From Anaerolineae bacterium (lineage in GTDB: Bacteria > Chloroflexota > Anaerolineae > 4572-78 > J111): 42,126 nucleotides of DNA. The translations under genes and the position numbers were made by a program. The notes below the pieces were generated by a model. It did no database searches. It saw only the letters and a program-made list of their open reading frames with translations, and had not been told where the DNA came from. Positions 7,732 through 15,865 of the stretch are shown here, in pieces. Each line of letters opens with the position of its first letter. Position 1 is the stretch's first letter. Where the stretch lies: positions 1-42,126 of the forward strand of contig JAFGDY010000214.1 of the NCBI GenBank assembly GCA_016931895.1, in the 5' to 3' direction.

Positions 7732-8853
7732 ATGGGTAAAGTGCGGGTGGCTATTATTGGCGTGGGAAACTGCGCTTGCGCTCTGGTGCAAGGGGTACAA
7801 TATTACCGCAACGCCGCAGCGGATGAATTTGTGCCGGGCTTAATGCACGTTAACCTGGGGGGTTATCATGTAGGTGATATTGAGTTTACAGCCGGTTTTG
7901 ACGTAGACGCCAACAAAGTGGGAAAAGACCTTGCGGAAGCCATTTGGGTGGAGCCAAATAATACCATAAAATTCTCCGATGTGCCTCAACTGGGCGTGCC
8001 GGTATACCGGGGGATGACCCACGATGGAATCGGCAAATATTTGGCCCAAAGAATAAAAAAGGCCGGCGGCCCAACCGACGACGTGGTAGGCATTCTCAAA
8101 GACACCAAAACCGACGTGGTGATCAGCTTTTTGCCCGTTGGCTCAGAAATGGCTACCAAATGGTACGTTGAACAGATATTAGACGCCGGCTGCGCCTTTG
8201 TTAACTGCGTGCCGGTTTTTATTGCCCGCGAGGGCTACTGGCAACGCCGCTTTGAAGAGAAAAATCTGCCCGTTATCGGCGACGACATCAAAAGCCAGGT
8301 GGGAGCCACCATCACCCATCGGGTGCTCACCCGCCTGTTCCGGGAACGAGGCGTAAGGCTTGATCACACCTACCAGCTCAACTTTGGCGGCAATATGGAC
8401 TTTTTCAACATGCTGGAACGAGAACGGCTGGAATCTAAAAAAATATCCAAAACCAACGCCGTAACCAGCCAGTTGGATTATGAAATGCCCGCCGATGATG
8501 TGCATGTGGGGCCGTCGGATTATGTGCCGTGGTTGACCGACCGGAAGTTTTGCTACATCCAGATGGAGGGGACCACCTTTGGCGACGTGCCGCTGAAGGC
8601 GGAAGTCAAATTAGAAGTTTGGGACAGCCCTAATTCGGCAGGAGTGACCATTGACGCCGTGCGCTGCGCCAAGCTGGCCCTGGATAGAGGCATCTCCGGC
8701 GCGGTAATGGCTCCATCGGCCTACTTTATGAAGTCGCCGCCGGTGCAATACCACGACGACGAAGCCCGCGAACGTACCGAAGCCTTTATTGCCGGCCGGG
8801 AATTCACCCCCCGTTTTGAGCAGCCGCCTAAAACCAACGTTCCCCAAAAATAA
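7732..8853 (+). CDS. ino1: inositol-3-phosphate synthase (myo-inositol-1-phosphate synthase)
   Basis: The 373-residue NAD-dependent isomerase converts glucose 6-phosphate to inositol phosphate, the entry to inositol lipids and compatible solutes. The NAD loop is [13 protein letters not shown] (about 9-21). Other blocks include [10 protein letters not shown], the [11 protein letters not shown] catalytic segment, [12 protein letters not shown] and [15 protein letters not shown]. The length matches the shorter actinobacterial/archaeal form, not the eukaryotic form of 500 or more residues. AAGGAG lies 11 bases before the ATG and a TATAAT sits at 7678-7683. A strong terminator separates it from transketolase. 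Confidence 0.93.
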   Translation: MGKVRVAIIGVGNCACALVQGVQYYRNAAADEFVPGLMHVNLGGYHVGDIEFTAGFDVDANKVGKDLAEAIWVEPNNTIKFSDVPQLGVPVYRGMTHDGIGKYLAQRIKKAGGPTDDVVGILKDTKTDVVISFLPVGSEMATKWYVEQILDAGCAFVNCVPVFIAREGYWQRRFEEKNLPVIGDDIKSQVGATITHRVLTRLFRERGVRLDHTYQLNFGGNMDFFNMLERERLESKKISKTNAVTSQLDYEMPADDVHVGPSDYVPWLTDRKFCYIQMEGTTFGDVPLKAEVKLEVWDSPNSAGVTIDAVRCAKLALDRGISGAVMAPSAYFMKSPPVQYHDDEARERTEAFIAGREFTPRFEQPPKTNVPQK

Positions 8854-8879
8854 GCCGCGTGACCCTTTTAAAACACTTT

Positions 8880-8914
8880 AGACCTTTAGGGTTTTGCTGA
8901 CCCTAAAGGTCTTT
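8880..8914 (+). terminator. rho-independent terminator after inositol-phosphate synthase
   Basis: Arms 8880-8892 and 8900-8912 form a 13-bp perfect stem with a 7-base loop, followed by TT then A. It lies 27 bp after the ino1 stop. The transketolase ribosome-binding site (AAAGGAG, 8921-8927) begins within 10 bases of the stem, so this structure could also attenuate or hide tkt translation. Confidence 0.8.
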
Positions 8915-8934
8915 ATCAGCAAAAGGAGTAAAGA

Positions 8935-10947
8935 ATGCCCCAGACAGAACTCGAACAACTTTGTGTTAACACTCTTCGTACCCTGGCCATTGACGGCGTG
9001 CAAAAAGCCAATTCCGGCCATCCCGGCATGCCAATGGGCGCAGCCGATATGGCTTACGTGCTCTGGAGTCAATTTTTACAGCATAATCCCAAAAATCCTG
9101 ATTGGTTCAACCGGGACCGGTTTGTGCTGTCGGCCGGGCACGGCTCAATGCTGCTATACGCCCTGCTGCACCTGACCGGCTACGACTTGCCCCTGGCCGA
9201 ACTAAAGCAATTTCGCCAATGGAACAGCAAAACGCCCGGCCACCCTGAATATGGCCTCACCCCTGGCGTGGAAACTACTACCGGCCCGTTAGGCCAGGGT
9301 TTTGCCAACGGCGTGGGCATGGCCATTGCCGAGGCGTTTTTAGCCGAAACCTTCAACCGCCCCGGCCATAAAATTATTGACCATTATATTTATGCCATTG
9401 TCAGCGATGGCGACTTGATGGAAGGCGTGTCTCATGAAGCGGCTTCCCTGGCCGGTCACCTGAAATTGGGCAAAATAATTTACCTGTACGACGACAACCA
9501 CATTTCCATTGACGGCCGCACCGATTTATCCTTTACCGAAGACCGGCTGAAACGGTTTGAGGCTTACCATTGGCATACCCAGCAGATTGACGGCCATGAC
9601 CGGGCGGCTGTAGCCCAGGCCATTAAAGCGGCCCAGGCAGTTGCCGATAAACCTTCGATCATCGCCTGCCGCACCACCATTGGCTACGGCAGCCCCAACA
9701 AGGCCAATACCGCCGGGGTGCATGGCGCTCCCCTGGGCGCGGACGAGGTCCGGCAGACCAAAGAAGCCTACGGGTGGGACCCCGATAAAACATTCTACAT
9801 TCCCGATGAAGCCCTGGCCCAATTCCGCCAGGCGGTGGACCAGGGAGCCAAACGGCAAGCGGAATGGGAAGCCAAGCTGGCCGCATACGCCAAAGCCTAT
9901 CCCACCGAATTTGAGCAGTTCCGCCGCGCCATTTCCGGCGAACTGCCCGAAAATTGGGAAAAGGCGTTGCCCGTTTTTGCCGCCGGTGAAAGTGTGGCCA
10001 CTCGCAAGGCTTCGGGCCAAACGCTTAACGCCATTGCCCCGGTCATCCCCAACCTCATCGGCGGCTCGGCAGACCTGGCCCCCAGCAATAACACTTATTT
10101 GAAAGATTATCCCGTTTTTGGCAACGACACTTTTGCCGGTCGTAACTTTCACTTTGGCGTGCGCGAACATGGTATGGGCTCCATTCTCAACGGGATGGCT
10201 TTGCACGGCGGGGTGATCCCCTACGGCGGCACGTTTTTGGTTTTTGCCGATTATTGCCGCCCGGCTATTCGCCTGGCCGCGTTATCCCACATCCCTTCTA
10301 TCTTTGTATTTACCCACGACAGCATTGGGCTGGGCGAAGACGGCCCCACCCACCAGCCGGTCGAACAAATAGCCTCGCTCCGGGCCATTCCCAACCTGCT
10401 CGTCATCCGGCCCGCCGATGCCAACGAAACCATCCATGCCTGGAAAGTGGCCCTGGAAAAACGAGATGGGCCGGTGGCTTTGCTCCTGACCCGCCAGAGC
10501 TTGCCCGTTTTCGACCGTTCTAAAATGGGCGACGCCGCCAACCTGGCCAAAGGAGCCTACGTGCTGCTGGACACCGACAAAGTGTACCCGGACGTTATCC
10601 TGATTGGCGACGGCTCAGAAGTACAACTGGCCGTGGAAGCCTACCATAAACTGGCCGAGCAGGGCATTGGGGCGCGGGTAGTGAGCATGCCTTGTTGGGA
10701 ATTGTTCAAGCAACAAGCGGAGGAGTACCAAAACTCGGTGCTACCCGCTTCGGTTAAAGCCAGGGTGGGGATAGAAGCCGGGGTGACCATGGGCTGGGGA
10801 CAGTGGGTTGGGCCGCAAGGGATAGTGATTGGGCTGAATCGTTTTGGCGCTTCGGCCCCATACAAAACCCTTTACCAGCAGTGGGGCTTTACCACGGAAA
10901 ACGTGGTGTTGCGCGCCCTGGAGGCTATTGACAAATCTAAACGGTAG
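8935..10947 (+). CDS. tkt: transketolase
   Basis: The 670-residue thiamine-diphosphate enzyme moves two-carbon units between sugar phosphates in the pentose-phosphate and Calvin-type pathways. The standard sequence blocks are in order: [15 protein letters not shown] (about 27-41), [14 protein letters not shown], the ThDP/Mg motif [13 protein letters not shown] (about 157-169), [19 protein letters not shown] in the pyrimidine domain and [19 protein letters not shown]. Full-length, with no missing domain. AAAGGAG precedes the ATG. RpiA starts 5 bp after the stop, so they form an operon. Confidence 0.96.
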   Translation: MPQTELEQLCVNTLRTLAIDGVQKANSGHPGMPMGAADMAYVLWSQFLQHNPKNPDWFNRDRFVLSAGHGSMLLYALLHLTGYDLPLAELKQFRQWNSKTPGHPEYGLTPGVETTTGPLGQGFANGVGMAIAEAFLAETFNRPGHKIIDHYIYAIVSDGDLMEGVSHEAASLAGHLKLGKIIYLYDDNHISIDGRTDLSFTEDRLKRFEAYHWHTQQIDGHDRAAVAQAIKAAQAVADKPSIIACRTTIGYGSPNKANTAGVHGAPLGADEVRQTKEAYGWDPDKTFYIPDEALAQFRQAVDQGAKRQAEWEAKLAAYAKAYPTEFEQFRRAISGELPENWEKALPVFAAGESVATRKASGQTLNAIAPVIPNLIGGSADLAPSNNTYLKDYPVFGNDTFAGRNFHFGVREHGMGSILNGMALHGGVIPYGGTFLVFADYCRPAIRLAALSHIPSIFVFTHDSIGLGEDGPTHQPVEQIASLRAIPNLLVIRPADANETIHAWKVALEKRDGPVALLLTRQSLPVFDRSKMGDAANLAKGAYVLLDTDKVYPDVILIGDGSEVQLAVEAYHKLAEQGIGARVVSMPCWELFKQQAEEYQNSVLPASVKARVGIEAGVTMGWGQWVGPQGIVIGLNRFGASAPYKTLYQQWGFTTENVVLRALEAIDKSKR

Positions 10948-10951
10948 CAAA

Positions 10952-11641
10952 ATGTCGCCTGTAGAACAGTTCAAAAAACAAGCCGCTGAAAAGGCAGTTG
11001 AGCGAGTCAGAGATGGCATGGTGCTGGGGCTGGGCACCGGCACCAGCACCAAATACGCCATCATCAAAATTGGGCAATTGTGGCAGGCGGGAGCCTTAAC
11101 CGACATCGTGGGCATCCCCACCTCGCAAGAAACCGAGGCCCTGGCCAAAGAGTACGACATTCCCTTAACCACCCTTGACAAGCAGCCGGTGATTGACTTG
11201 GCCATTGACGGGGCCGATGAGATTGACCCTAACCTTGACCTGATCAAAGGTTTGGGCGGCGCGCTGGTTCGGGAAAAAATCATTGAGATCGCCGCCAAAT
11301 CTTTGATTATTGTGGCGGATAGCCGCAAGCAGGTCAAAAAGTTAGGCACACGCAGCCCGTTACCCGTGGAAGTGCTCCAATTTGCCTGGAAAGCTCAGGC
11401 TGGCTGGCTGGCCAGCCTGGGTTGCACGGCTGTTTTACGCGGCAGCGAAAAGAACCCTTACGTCACCAATAATCACCACTACATTCTTGATTGCACGTTT
11501 CCCCACGGCCTGGATAACCCCGCTGAATTGGACGTGATGCTCAACAACCGGCCCGGGCTGGTAGGCCATGGCCTCTTTTTGAACATGGCCACCGAAGCCA
11601 TTATTGCCGGGGAGGATGGCATCCGGGTGATCAGAAAATAA
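10952..11641 (+). CDS. rpiA: ribose-5-phosphate isomerase A
   Basis: The 229-residue enzyme interconverts ribose 5-phosphate and ribulose 5-phosphate. The family blocks are present: LGLGTGTSTKYAI (about 25-37), DLAIDGADEIDP (about 83-94), LGGALVREK with the catalytic Glu/Lys region, and IIVADSRKQVKKLG. Translation starts at ATG 10952, 5 bp after the tkt stop; the frame extends back into tkt but that part is a shadow. Pairing with transketolase in one operon fits the non-oxidative pentose-phosphate branch. Confidence 0.95.
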   Translation: MSPVEQFKKQAAEKAVERVRDGMVLGLGTGTSTKYAIIKIGQLWQAGALTDIVGIPTSQETEALAKEYDIPLTTLDKQPVIDLAIDGADEIDPNLDLIKGLGGALVREKIIEIAAKSLIIVADSRKQVKKLGTRSPLPVEVLQFAWKAQAGWLASLGCTAVLRGSEKNPYVTNNHHYILDCTFPHGLDNPAELDVMLNNRPGLVGHGLFLNMATEAIIAGEDGIRVIRK

Positions 11642-11656
11642 TAGAAGGATGAGACC

Positions 11657-12883
11657 ATGCCTGAATCACCCTACCCCATGATCCCCCTCGAGGAAGCGCT
11701 GGCCATCATTCAGCGCGAAATACAGACTTTGCCGGCCATAACCATGCCTTTTCATAAGGCTTTGGGTTTAGTTTTAGCCGAAGATATTTTTGCCGATGAG
11801 CCGATGCCGCCCTTTGCGGCAGCCGGCATGGACGGTTTTGCCGTTGTTGCAGCCGACGGCCCCGGACCGCGCCGGATTGTGGGCGATCAAACCGCCGGCT
11901 ACGTGGCCGATGTGCACGTTGAACCGGGTGCTGCCGCCCGCGTCACTACCGGCGCGCCCGTTCCGCCCGGCGCAGACGCGGTGGTGATGGTTGAGCAAAC
12001 CGAGGAGAAAGAGGGCCAGATTGATATTCTGCCCGGCGACATTCAAGCAGGGGCCAACATCCGGCCGGTGGGTGAAGACATTGAAGCCGGACAGTTGGTG
12101 TTAGCCAAAGGCGCGGTTTTAGGCCCGCCGGAGTTGGGACTGTTGGGCACGGTGGGTAAAACCCAAATCTCTGTCCACCGCCGGCCAGTGGTGGCCGTTA
12201 TGTCTACCGGCAACGAAATTGTGGAGCCTCACCAAAATCCCCAACCCGGCCAGATTCGAGACGCCAATCGGTTTACCTTGATAGGCGCGGTTGAACAGGC
12301 CGGGGCAGAAGCGCTTGATTTGGGCATTGTGGAGGACCAGACGCAGCACTTGCAAGAAACAATCGAGCGCGGCCTGGCCGCAGCCAATGTCCTGATCACT
12401 TCTGGTGGGGTTTCGATGGGCCAGCTTGACCTGGTGAAACCCTACCTGGCCGCGCGGGGAACCCTTCACTTTGGCCGGGTCAGAACCAAACCGGGCAAGC
12501 CGGTCACGTTTGCCACCGTTGAGGGTAAGCCCTGTTTTGCCCTGCCCGGCTTTCCGGCCAGCGCCCTGGTCAGTTTTGAAATTTTTGTCCGGCCCGCCCT
12601 GCTGAAAATGGCCGGCCATCCCCAACTTTACCGTCCCCGCGAAAAGGCAATCCTGGCCCACGCCATAAAACACGATGCCAGTCGCACCGAGTTTCAGCGG
12701 GTCGCGCTTGCGCGCCAACCCCATGGCGCGCTCATCGCCGCCACCACCGGCTTCCAGGGTTCAGGCCGTTTATTGTCAATGGTGGGGGCCAACGGGTTGA
12801 TTGTGTTGCCACACGGCCAGGGAGATTTTGCCGCCGGGGCCGTGGTGGAGGCCGTGATTCTGGGGCCGGTTGAGATGGAGTAG
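11657..12883 (+). CDS. moeA: molybdopterin molybdenumtransferase MoeA
   Basis: The 408-residue protein inserts molybdate into adenylylated molybdopterin. Blocks in order: PPFAAAGMDGFAV (about 53-65), TGAPVPPGADAVV, the MPT-binding-domain STGNEI...GQIRDANRF, LITSGGVSMGQLDLVKPYL, and PGKPVTFATVEGKPCFALPGFPASALVSFEI. The C-terminal domain IV is complete. AGAAGGATGAG precedes the ATG, 15 bp after rpiA, so it appears to ride in the tkt-rpiA transcript. No other molybdenum-cofactor gene or molybdoenzyme is visible in the window, so the linkage looks incidental. Confidence 0.95.
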   Translation: MPESPYPMIPLEEALAIIQREIQTLPAITMPFHKALGLVLAEDIFADEPMPPFAAAGMDGFAVVAADGPGPRRIVGDQTAGYVADVHVEPGAAARVTTGAPVPPGADAVVMVEQTEEKEGQIDILPGDIQAGANIRPVGEDIEAGQLVLAKGAVLGPPELGLLGTVGKTQISVHRRPVVAVMSTGNEIVEPHQNPQPGQIRDANRFTLIGAVEQAGAEALDLGIVEDQTQHLQETIERGLAAANVLITSGGVSMGQLDLVKPYLAARGTLHFGRVRTKPGKPVTFATVEGKPCFALPGFPASALVSFEIFVRPALLKMAGHPQLYRPREKAILAHAIKHDASRTEFQRVALARQPHGALIAATTGFQGSGRLLSMVGANGLIVLPHGQGDFAAGAVVEAVILGPVEME

Positions 12884-12890
12884 GCATAAG

Positions 12891-12919
12891 TTGCCAAATT
12901 CAGCACAATGTGTCACAAT
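12891..12919 (+). promoter_or_regulatory. candidate promoter of the LPETG/PKD surface gene
   Basis: TTGCCA (12891-12896), a 17-bp spacer and CACAAT (12914-12919) could drive the surface-protein pair from the 65-bp gap after moeA. The match is moderate (4 of 6 at the -10 element), and read-through from moeA is equally possible. Confidence 0.3.
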
Positions 12920-12948
12920 GTAACCGTACATTCTATTTTGGAGGGAGA

Positions 12949-14226
12949 ATGTTTATGCTGCCTTTCAAACTACATTCTCTGGCAAGGATTGGGCTTGTTG
13001 TAAGTTTTGGTTTGGCCCTGATTTTGGGTTCAGGTTTATTATACGTTGCTGCCGCCCCTCCGTCGCAATTTCCCATTAATTCGGTCACCCTTATCAGCGA
13101 CCCTCCCCCCCCCGATCCCAATTTCCCCGGCCAATTTGTCGAGCGAACCATCCTACAGAACAATCTGCTTGACCCTGGCGGAACCACGCAATGGCGTTTC
13201 CCTACCTTTGATGACAGTAGTTGGCTAAACTCTTACCCGGTGGTGAGACTTCCGGCCTGGGGAGACCCGCTGGGCAACCCTGCTTCCCCGGCCGATTTCA
13301 TCTGGGGCGGCTCACCCGGAGTTGGCCCCGATGCCAACGGCCGTTATCAGATTCCCAATACGCCTAACCCACGCCAATATCTTTTTTTGCGCAAAAATTT
13401 TTGTATTCCCATCAACGCCAGCCTTAATTCAGTTGCGGTAGTCAACCCGTTGCGCCTGCAAGTAGCTGCTTCACCCGGCAATGCTTCTGTTTACTATAAT
13501 GGCACTGCTTTGGTAACGGGCTTGCCCGGCGATGAAACAGGAGCTTTTTATAACCTGAACCTGTTGCCCGGTCTGGTCAACTCGGTGCGGCGCATTGGCC
13601 GCAATACCCTGGCCATGCGGGTGCGGGATGATTTGGCCGACACCAGCGCCGGGGTAGCCTATCAACTGCAATTCAACTATAATATTGACCCTGCCGCCCT
13701 GACCATAAATAGCAATCCCCCCAGTCCTACCACCGCCAACACCGCCATCACTTTTAGCCAGAATAACAACGGTTTGAGCGGGGATGGCCCCTTTACCTTT
13801 GAATGGAACTTTGGCGATGGCACCACCAGCACCGCAGCCGCGCCGGTAAAAGCCTATGCGACACCCGGCACCTATACCGTTGTCCTCACCATGACCGACC
13901 GTTTTGGCTGCCCTTCGGCCCCGGTTTCTTTAATTTATGAGGTGCAGCCCCAACCCACCGCCACGCCTACCAATACCCCTATAGCTCCCCCACCCTCTTC
14001 TGACGATGATGATGACGATGTATTGCCAACCCCAACCGCCACAGCCACGCCAACGCCAACTCCAACCGCCACGCCTGCCGGCCCGGTATATCTACCTGAA
14101 ACCGGCTTATTAGCCGAGCCTGCCTCCCCGCACTCGTCTCCCTTGGTGTTTACGGTAGGGATTATCAGCCTGGCTTTATTAGGCGCAGGTTACCTGGCGC
14201 GACGTTGGCTCAAAAGCGGTGATTGA
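12949..14226 (+). CDS. exported PKD-domain protein with LPETG cell-wall anchor
   Basis: The 425-residue protein starts with a signal peptide (hydrophobic core about 12-35). An N-terminal beta-rich region contains a jellyroll-like stretch (FLRKNFCIP...VYYNGTALVTG), followed by a PKD domain around residues 245-330 with the hallmark FEWNFGDGT and YATPGTYTVVLTMTD. After it come a run of six Asp, a Thr/Pro stalk, the sortase motif LPETG (about 382-386), a hydrophobic helix and an Arg/Lys tail. This is a complete sortase substrate. GGAGGG precedes two possible ATGs (12949 and 12955); the second has better spacing. The next gene starts 12 bp downstream. Confidence 0.85.
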   Translation: MFMLPFKLHSLARIGLVVSFGLALILGSGLLYVAAAPPSQFPINSVTLISDPPPPDPNFPGQFVERTILQNNLLDPGGTTQWRFPTFDDSSWLNSYPVVRLPAWGDPLGNPASPADFIWGGSPGVGPDANGRYQIPNTPNPRQYLFLRKNFCIPINASLNSVAVVNPLRLQVAASPGNASVYYNGTALVTGLPGDETGAFYNLNLLPGLVNSVRRIGRNTLAMRVRDDLADTSAGVAYQLQFNYNIDPAALTINSNPPSPTTANTAITFSQNNNGLSGDGPFTFEWNFGDGTTSTAAAPVKAYATPGTYTVVLTMTDRFGCPSAPVSLIYEVQPQPTATPTNTPIAPPPSSDDDDDDVLPTPTATATPTPTPTATPAGPVYLPETGLLAEPASPHSSPLVFTVGIISLALLGAGYLARRWLKSGD

Positions 14227-14238
14227 GGAGTGTATCAG

Positions 14239-15459
14239 ATGAAAAAAGTCTTTCTATCCAGCTTGACCCTGACCACCCTGGTCCTCTTTGGCCTGGTTGC
14301 CTTTATCGTTATCGCCCGTCCTGGCCTGGGGCAGAGTAATAACCTGGCCGCCGTGGCCGATGTCTCCCAACCTGTGGTGGCCGTCTCATTTGATTTTGAC
14401 CCCCAACTGGTTGACTACCAGGTTTCTCAACCTGACTACGCCTGGATTGACCTTAGCGACAGCAGCGATGAACAAATCAAACCGGCCGACTTTGAAGATA
14501 ACGTGGGGTCAGCCGCCATTGACCTTGGTTTTTATTTCCCCTTCTTTGACCATGTTTATCGGCAAGTGCGGGTGAGCGACAACGGCTATCTCTATTTTGG
14601 CGGCGAACAGACCGACGGCGGTTCCACCCCCCAGGCCGTGCCTTCTCAAGAGGACCTTATTCATAATCTCATTGCGCCGTTAGGCGCAGACCTGTTCCGT
14701 AACCCGGCCGACTCGGTGGTTTATATTGCCCGGCAAACAGAGCCGGACCGCCGGTTGGTGGTTCAGTTTGAAAACGCTTATTGGTGCTGCAACCTGGAAG
14801 CGGCCAATAATTTTCAGGTTATACTGTATCCCGACGGCCGGATTCTGACGCAATACCAATCCGTGCAAAGTCAAGACCCGGCCCACGCTTACGTTACGGT
14901 TGGTCTGGAAAATGAGGACGGCTCGCGGGGGCAAAGTTTTTACACCGGCCTGTTAAACAAAACCGATGTTTTTAAGAGTGAATTAGCCGTGTTGTACAAC
15001 CCCGGCGACACCGTATTGGGCCGGTTGCTTTTTATGCCTGAAACCGGCCATGCCCAGGCCGCGCCGGGACAAAGCGCCACTTTCAACACAGACTTGCTTA
15101 ACCTGAGTGGGGTTGACAGTACCTTCACCATTACCCACACCCTACAAGTCAACGGCGTTGACGTTCCCCTGCATCCTGTGGCCGCAGAGGAAAGTCAAGA
15201 GGCAGATGCACCGGATGAGTCTACCGGGCCGGAAGGAACGGCTGAACCACCGGCAACCTGGGGCATAAAAACCCTAACTGAACCCGGTCAGGTTAACCAT
15301 ACCGAGGCCGGGCCGCTGGCGGTTGAGATCATCATTCCTCAAACTGCGCAAGCGGGCGACGTAGCCGTGATCACCTTCCGCGCTCTGCCCGACGCCATAA
15401 CCGAGTTAGAAGCAGTAGCCACCTTCACCATCGAGGTAACGTCCGCCAACCCGGAATAA
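14239..15459 (+). CDS. secreted protein with WCC-containing beta module, no anchor
   Basis: The 406-residue protein has a signal peptide (about 1-32) and no C-terminal membrane segment, so it should be released or held by another protein. Residues about 85-260 carry a module (GFYFPFFDHVYRQVRVSDNGY, IAPLGADLF, VVQFENAYWCCNLE, FQVILYPDGRI, VTVGLENEDGS) that recurs in the gene at 15866. It resembles the nidogen-like 'FYG-xY-VSSNGYLxF' beta domains of secreted bacterial proteins. The rest is an acidic linker and a beta-rich tail. GAGGAG (14225-14230) supports ATG 14239 over the GTG at 14230. Cotranscribed with the LPETG gene. Confidence 0.8.
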   Translation: MKKVFLSSLTLTTLVLFGLVAFIVIARPGLGQSNNLAAVADVSQPVVAVSFDFDPQLVDYQVSQPDYAWIDLSDSSDEQIKPADFEDNVGSAAIDLGFYFPFFDHVYRQVRVSDNGYLYFGGEQTDGGSTPQAVPSQEDLIHNLIAPLGADLFRNPADSVVYIARQTEPDRRLVVQFENAYWCCNLEAANNFQVILYPDGRILTQYQSVQSQDPAHAYVTVGLENEDGSRGQSFYTGLLNKTDVFKSELAVLYNPGDTVLGRLLFMPETGHAQAAPGQSATFNTDLLNLSGVDSTFTITHTLQVNGVDVPLHPVAAEESQEADAPDESTGPEGTAEPPATWGIKTLTEPGQVNHTEAGPLAVEIIIPQTAQAGDVAVITFRALPDAITELEAVATFTIEVTSANPE

Positions 15460-15461
15460 AG

Positions 15462-15555
15462 CATGTCATTTCGAGGCCATAGGCCGAGAAATCCCCGGAA
15501 TCTAGCTCAAAAACATTACGCCGTAGGGATTTCTCGCTACGCTCGAAATGACATG
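15462..15555. repeat. nested inverted-repeat element (GTCATTTCGAG type)
   Basis: Left arm 15462-15475 (CATGTCATTTCGAG) is complementary to 15542-15555, and GAGAAATCCC inside the left arm matches GGGATTTCTC at 15526-15535. The whole forms a roughly 94-bp imperfect hairpin. The GTCATTTCGAG...GAGAAAT vocabulary is that of a dispersed intergenic repeat seen in many bacteria. A small stem AGCCT/AGGCT followed by TTTT (15557-15574) comes next and may terminate the upstream gene. Confidence 0.75.
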
Positions 15556-15599
15556 GAGCCTACGTCAGGCTTTTCAGACAGGCTCTAAAAATTCTCTAT

Positions 15600-15865
15600 T
15601 AGGCAACATTTTTCGGGCCAAGTCCCGGACAAGGCGCAGAACCTTAAAAGTAAAAAGCTTGCCCCAAAAGCTGAATTTTTGAGATTTTACTCTCTGCCCA
15701 AGCTTAAAATTTTCTATTCTCTGGGCCAACCCCGAAACCTTTTTTGCCAGTTCTGGACTCCTATTTTTAGAACTAAAACGATTGACGATGATTTGCTGAT
15801 TTACTAATTTGCGGGCAACCTTTGCTTGCCTTTGTCCATTTACTATTACCAAAGGAGGGAATCCT
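15600..15865 (+). other. long untranslated leader before the DUF11 gene, possibly structured
   Basis: About 265 bases without a gene precede the strong ribosome-binding site AAAGGAGGGA (15851-15860). A two-level stem is visible: AGTAAAA (15649-15655) pairs with TTTTACT (15685-15691) around AGCTT/AAGCT (15656-15660 and 15668-15672). I match it to no riboswitch class I know. A minus-strand frame here has no protein character. Confidence 0.35.

Noticed and set aside
9526-10206. 226-codon frame antisense to transketolase
   Set aside because: It is an antisense shadow produced by the GC-biased codons of tkt; no domain or start signal.
12910-12948. GTG start 13 codons upstream of the LPETG gene
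   Set aside because: It lies over the candidate promoter, lacks a ribosome-binding site and would put polar residues before the signal peptide.
15600-15865. c-di-GMP (GEMM) riboswitch before the DUF11 gene
   Set aside because: A cyclic-di-GMP switch would suit a surface protein, but the conserved GEMM core sequences are not present.
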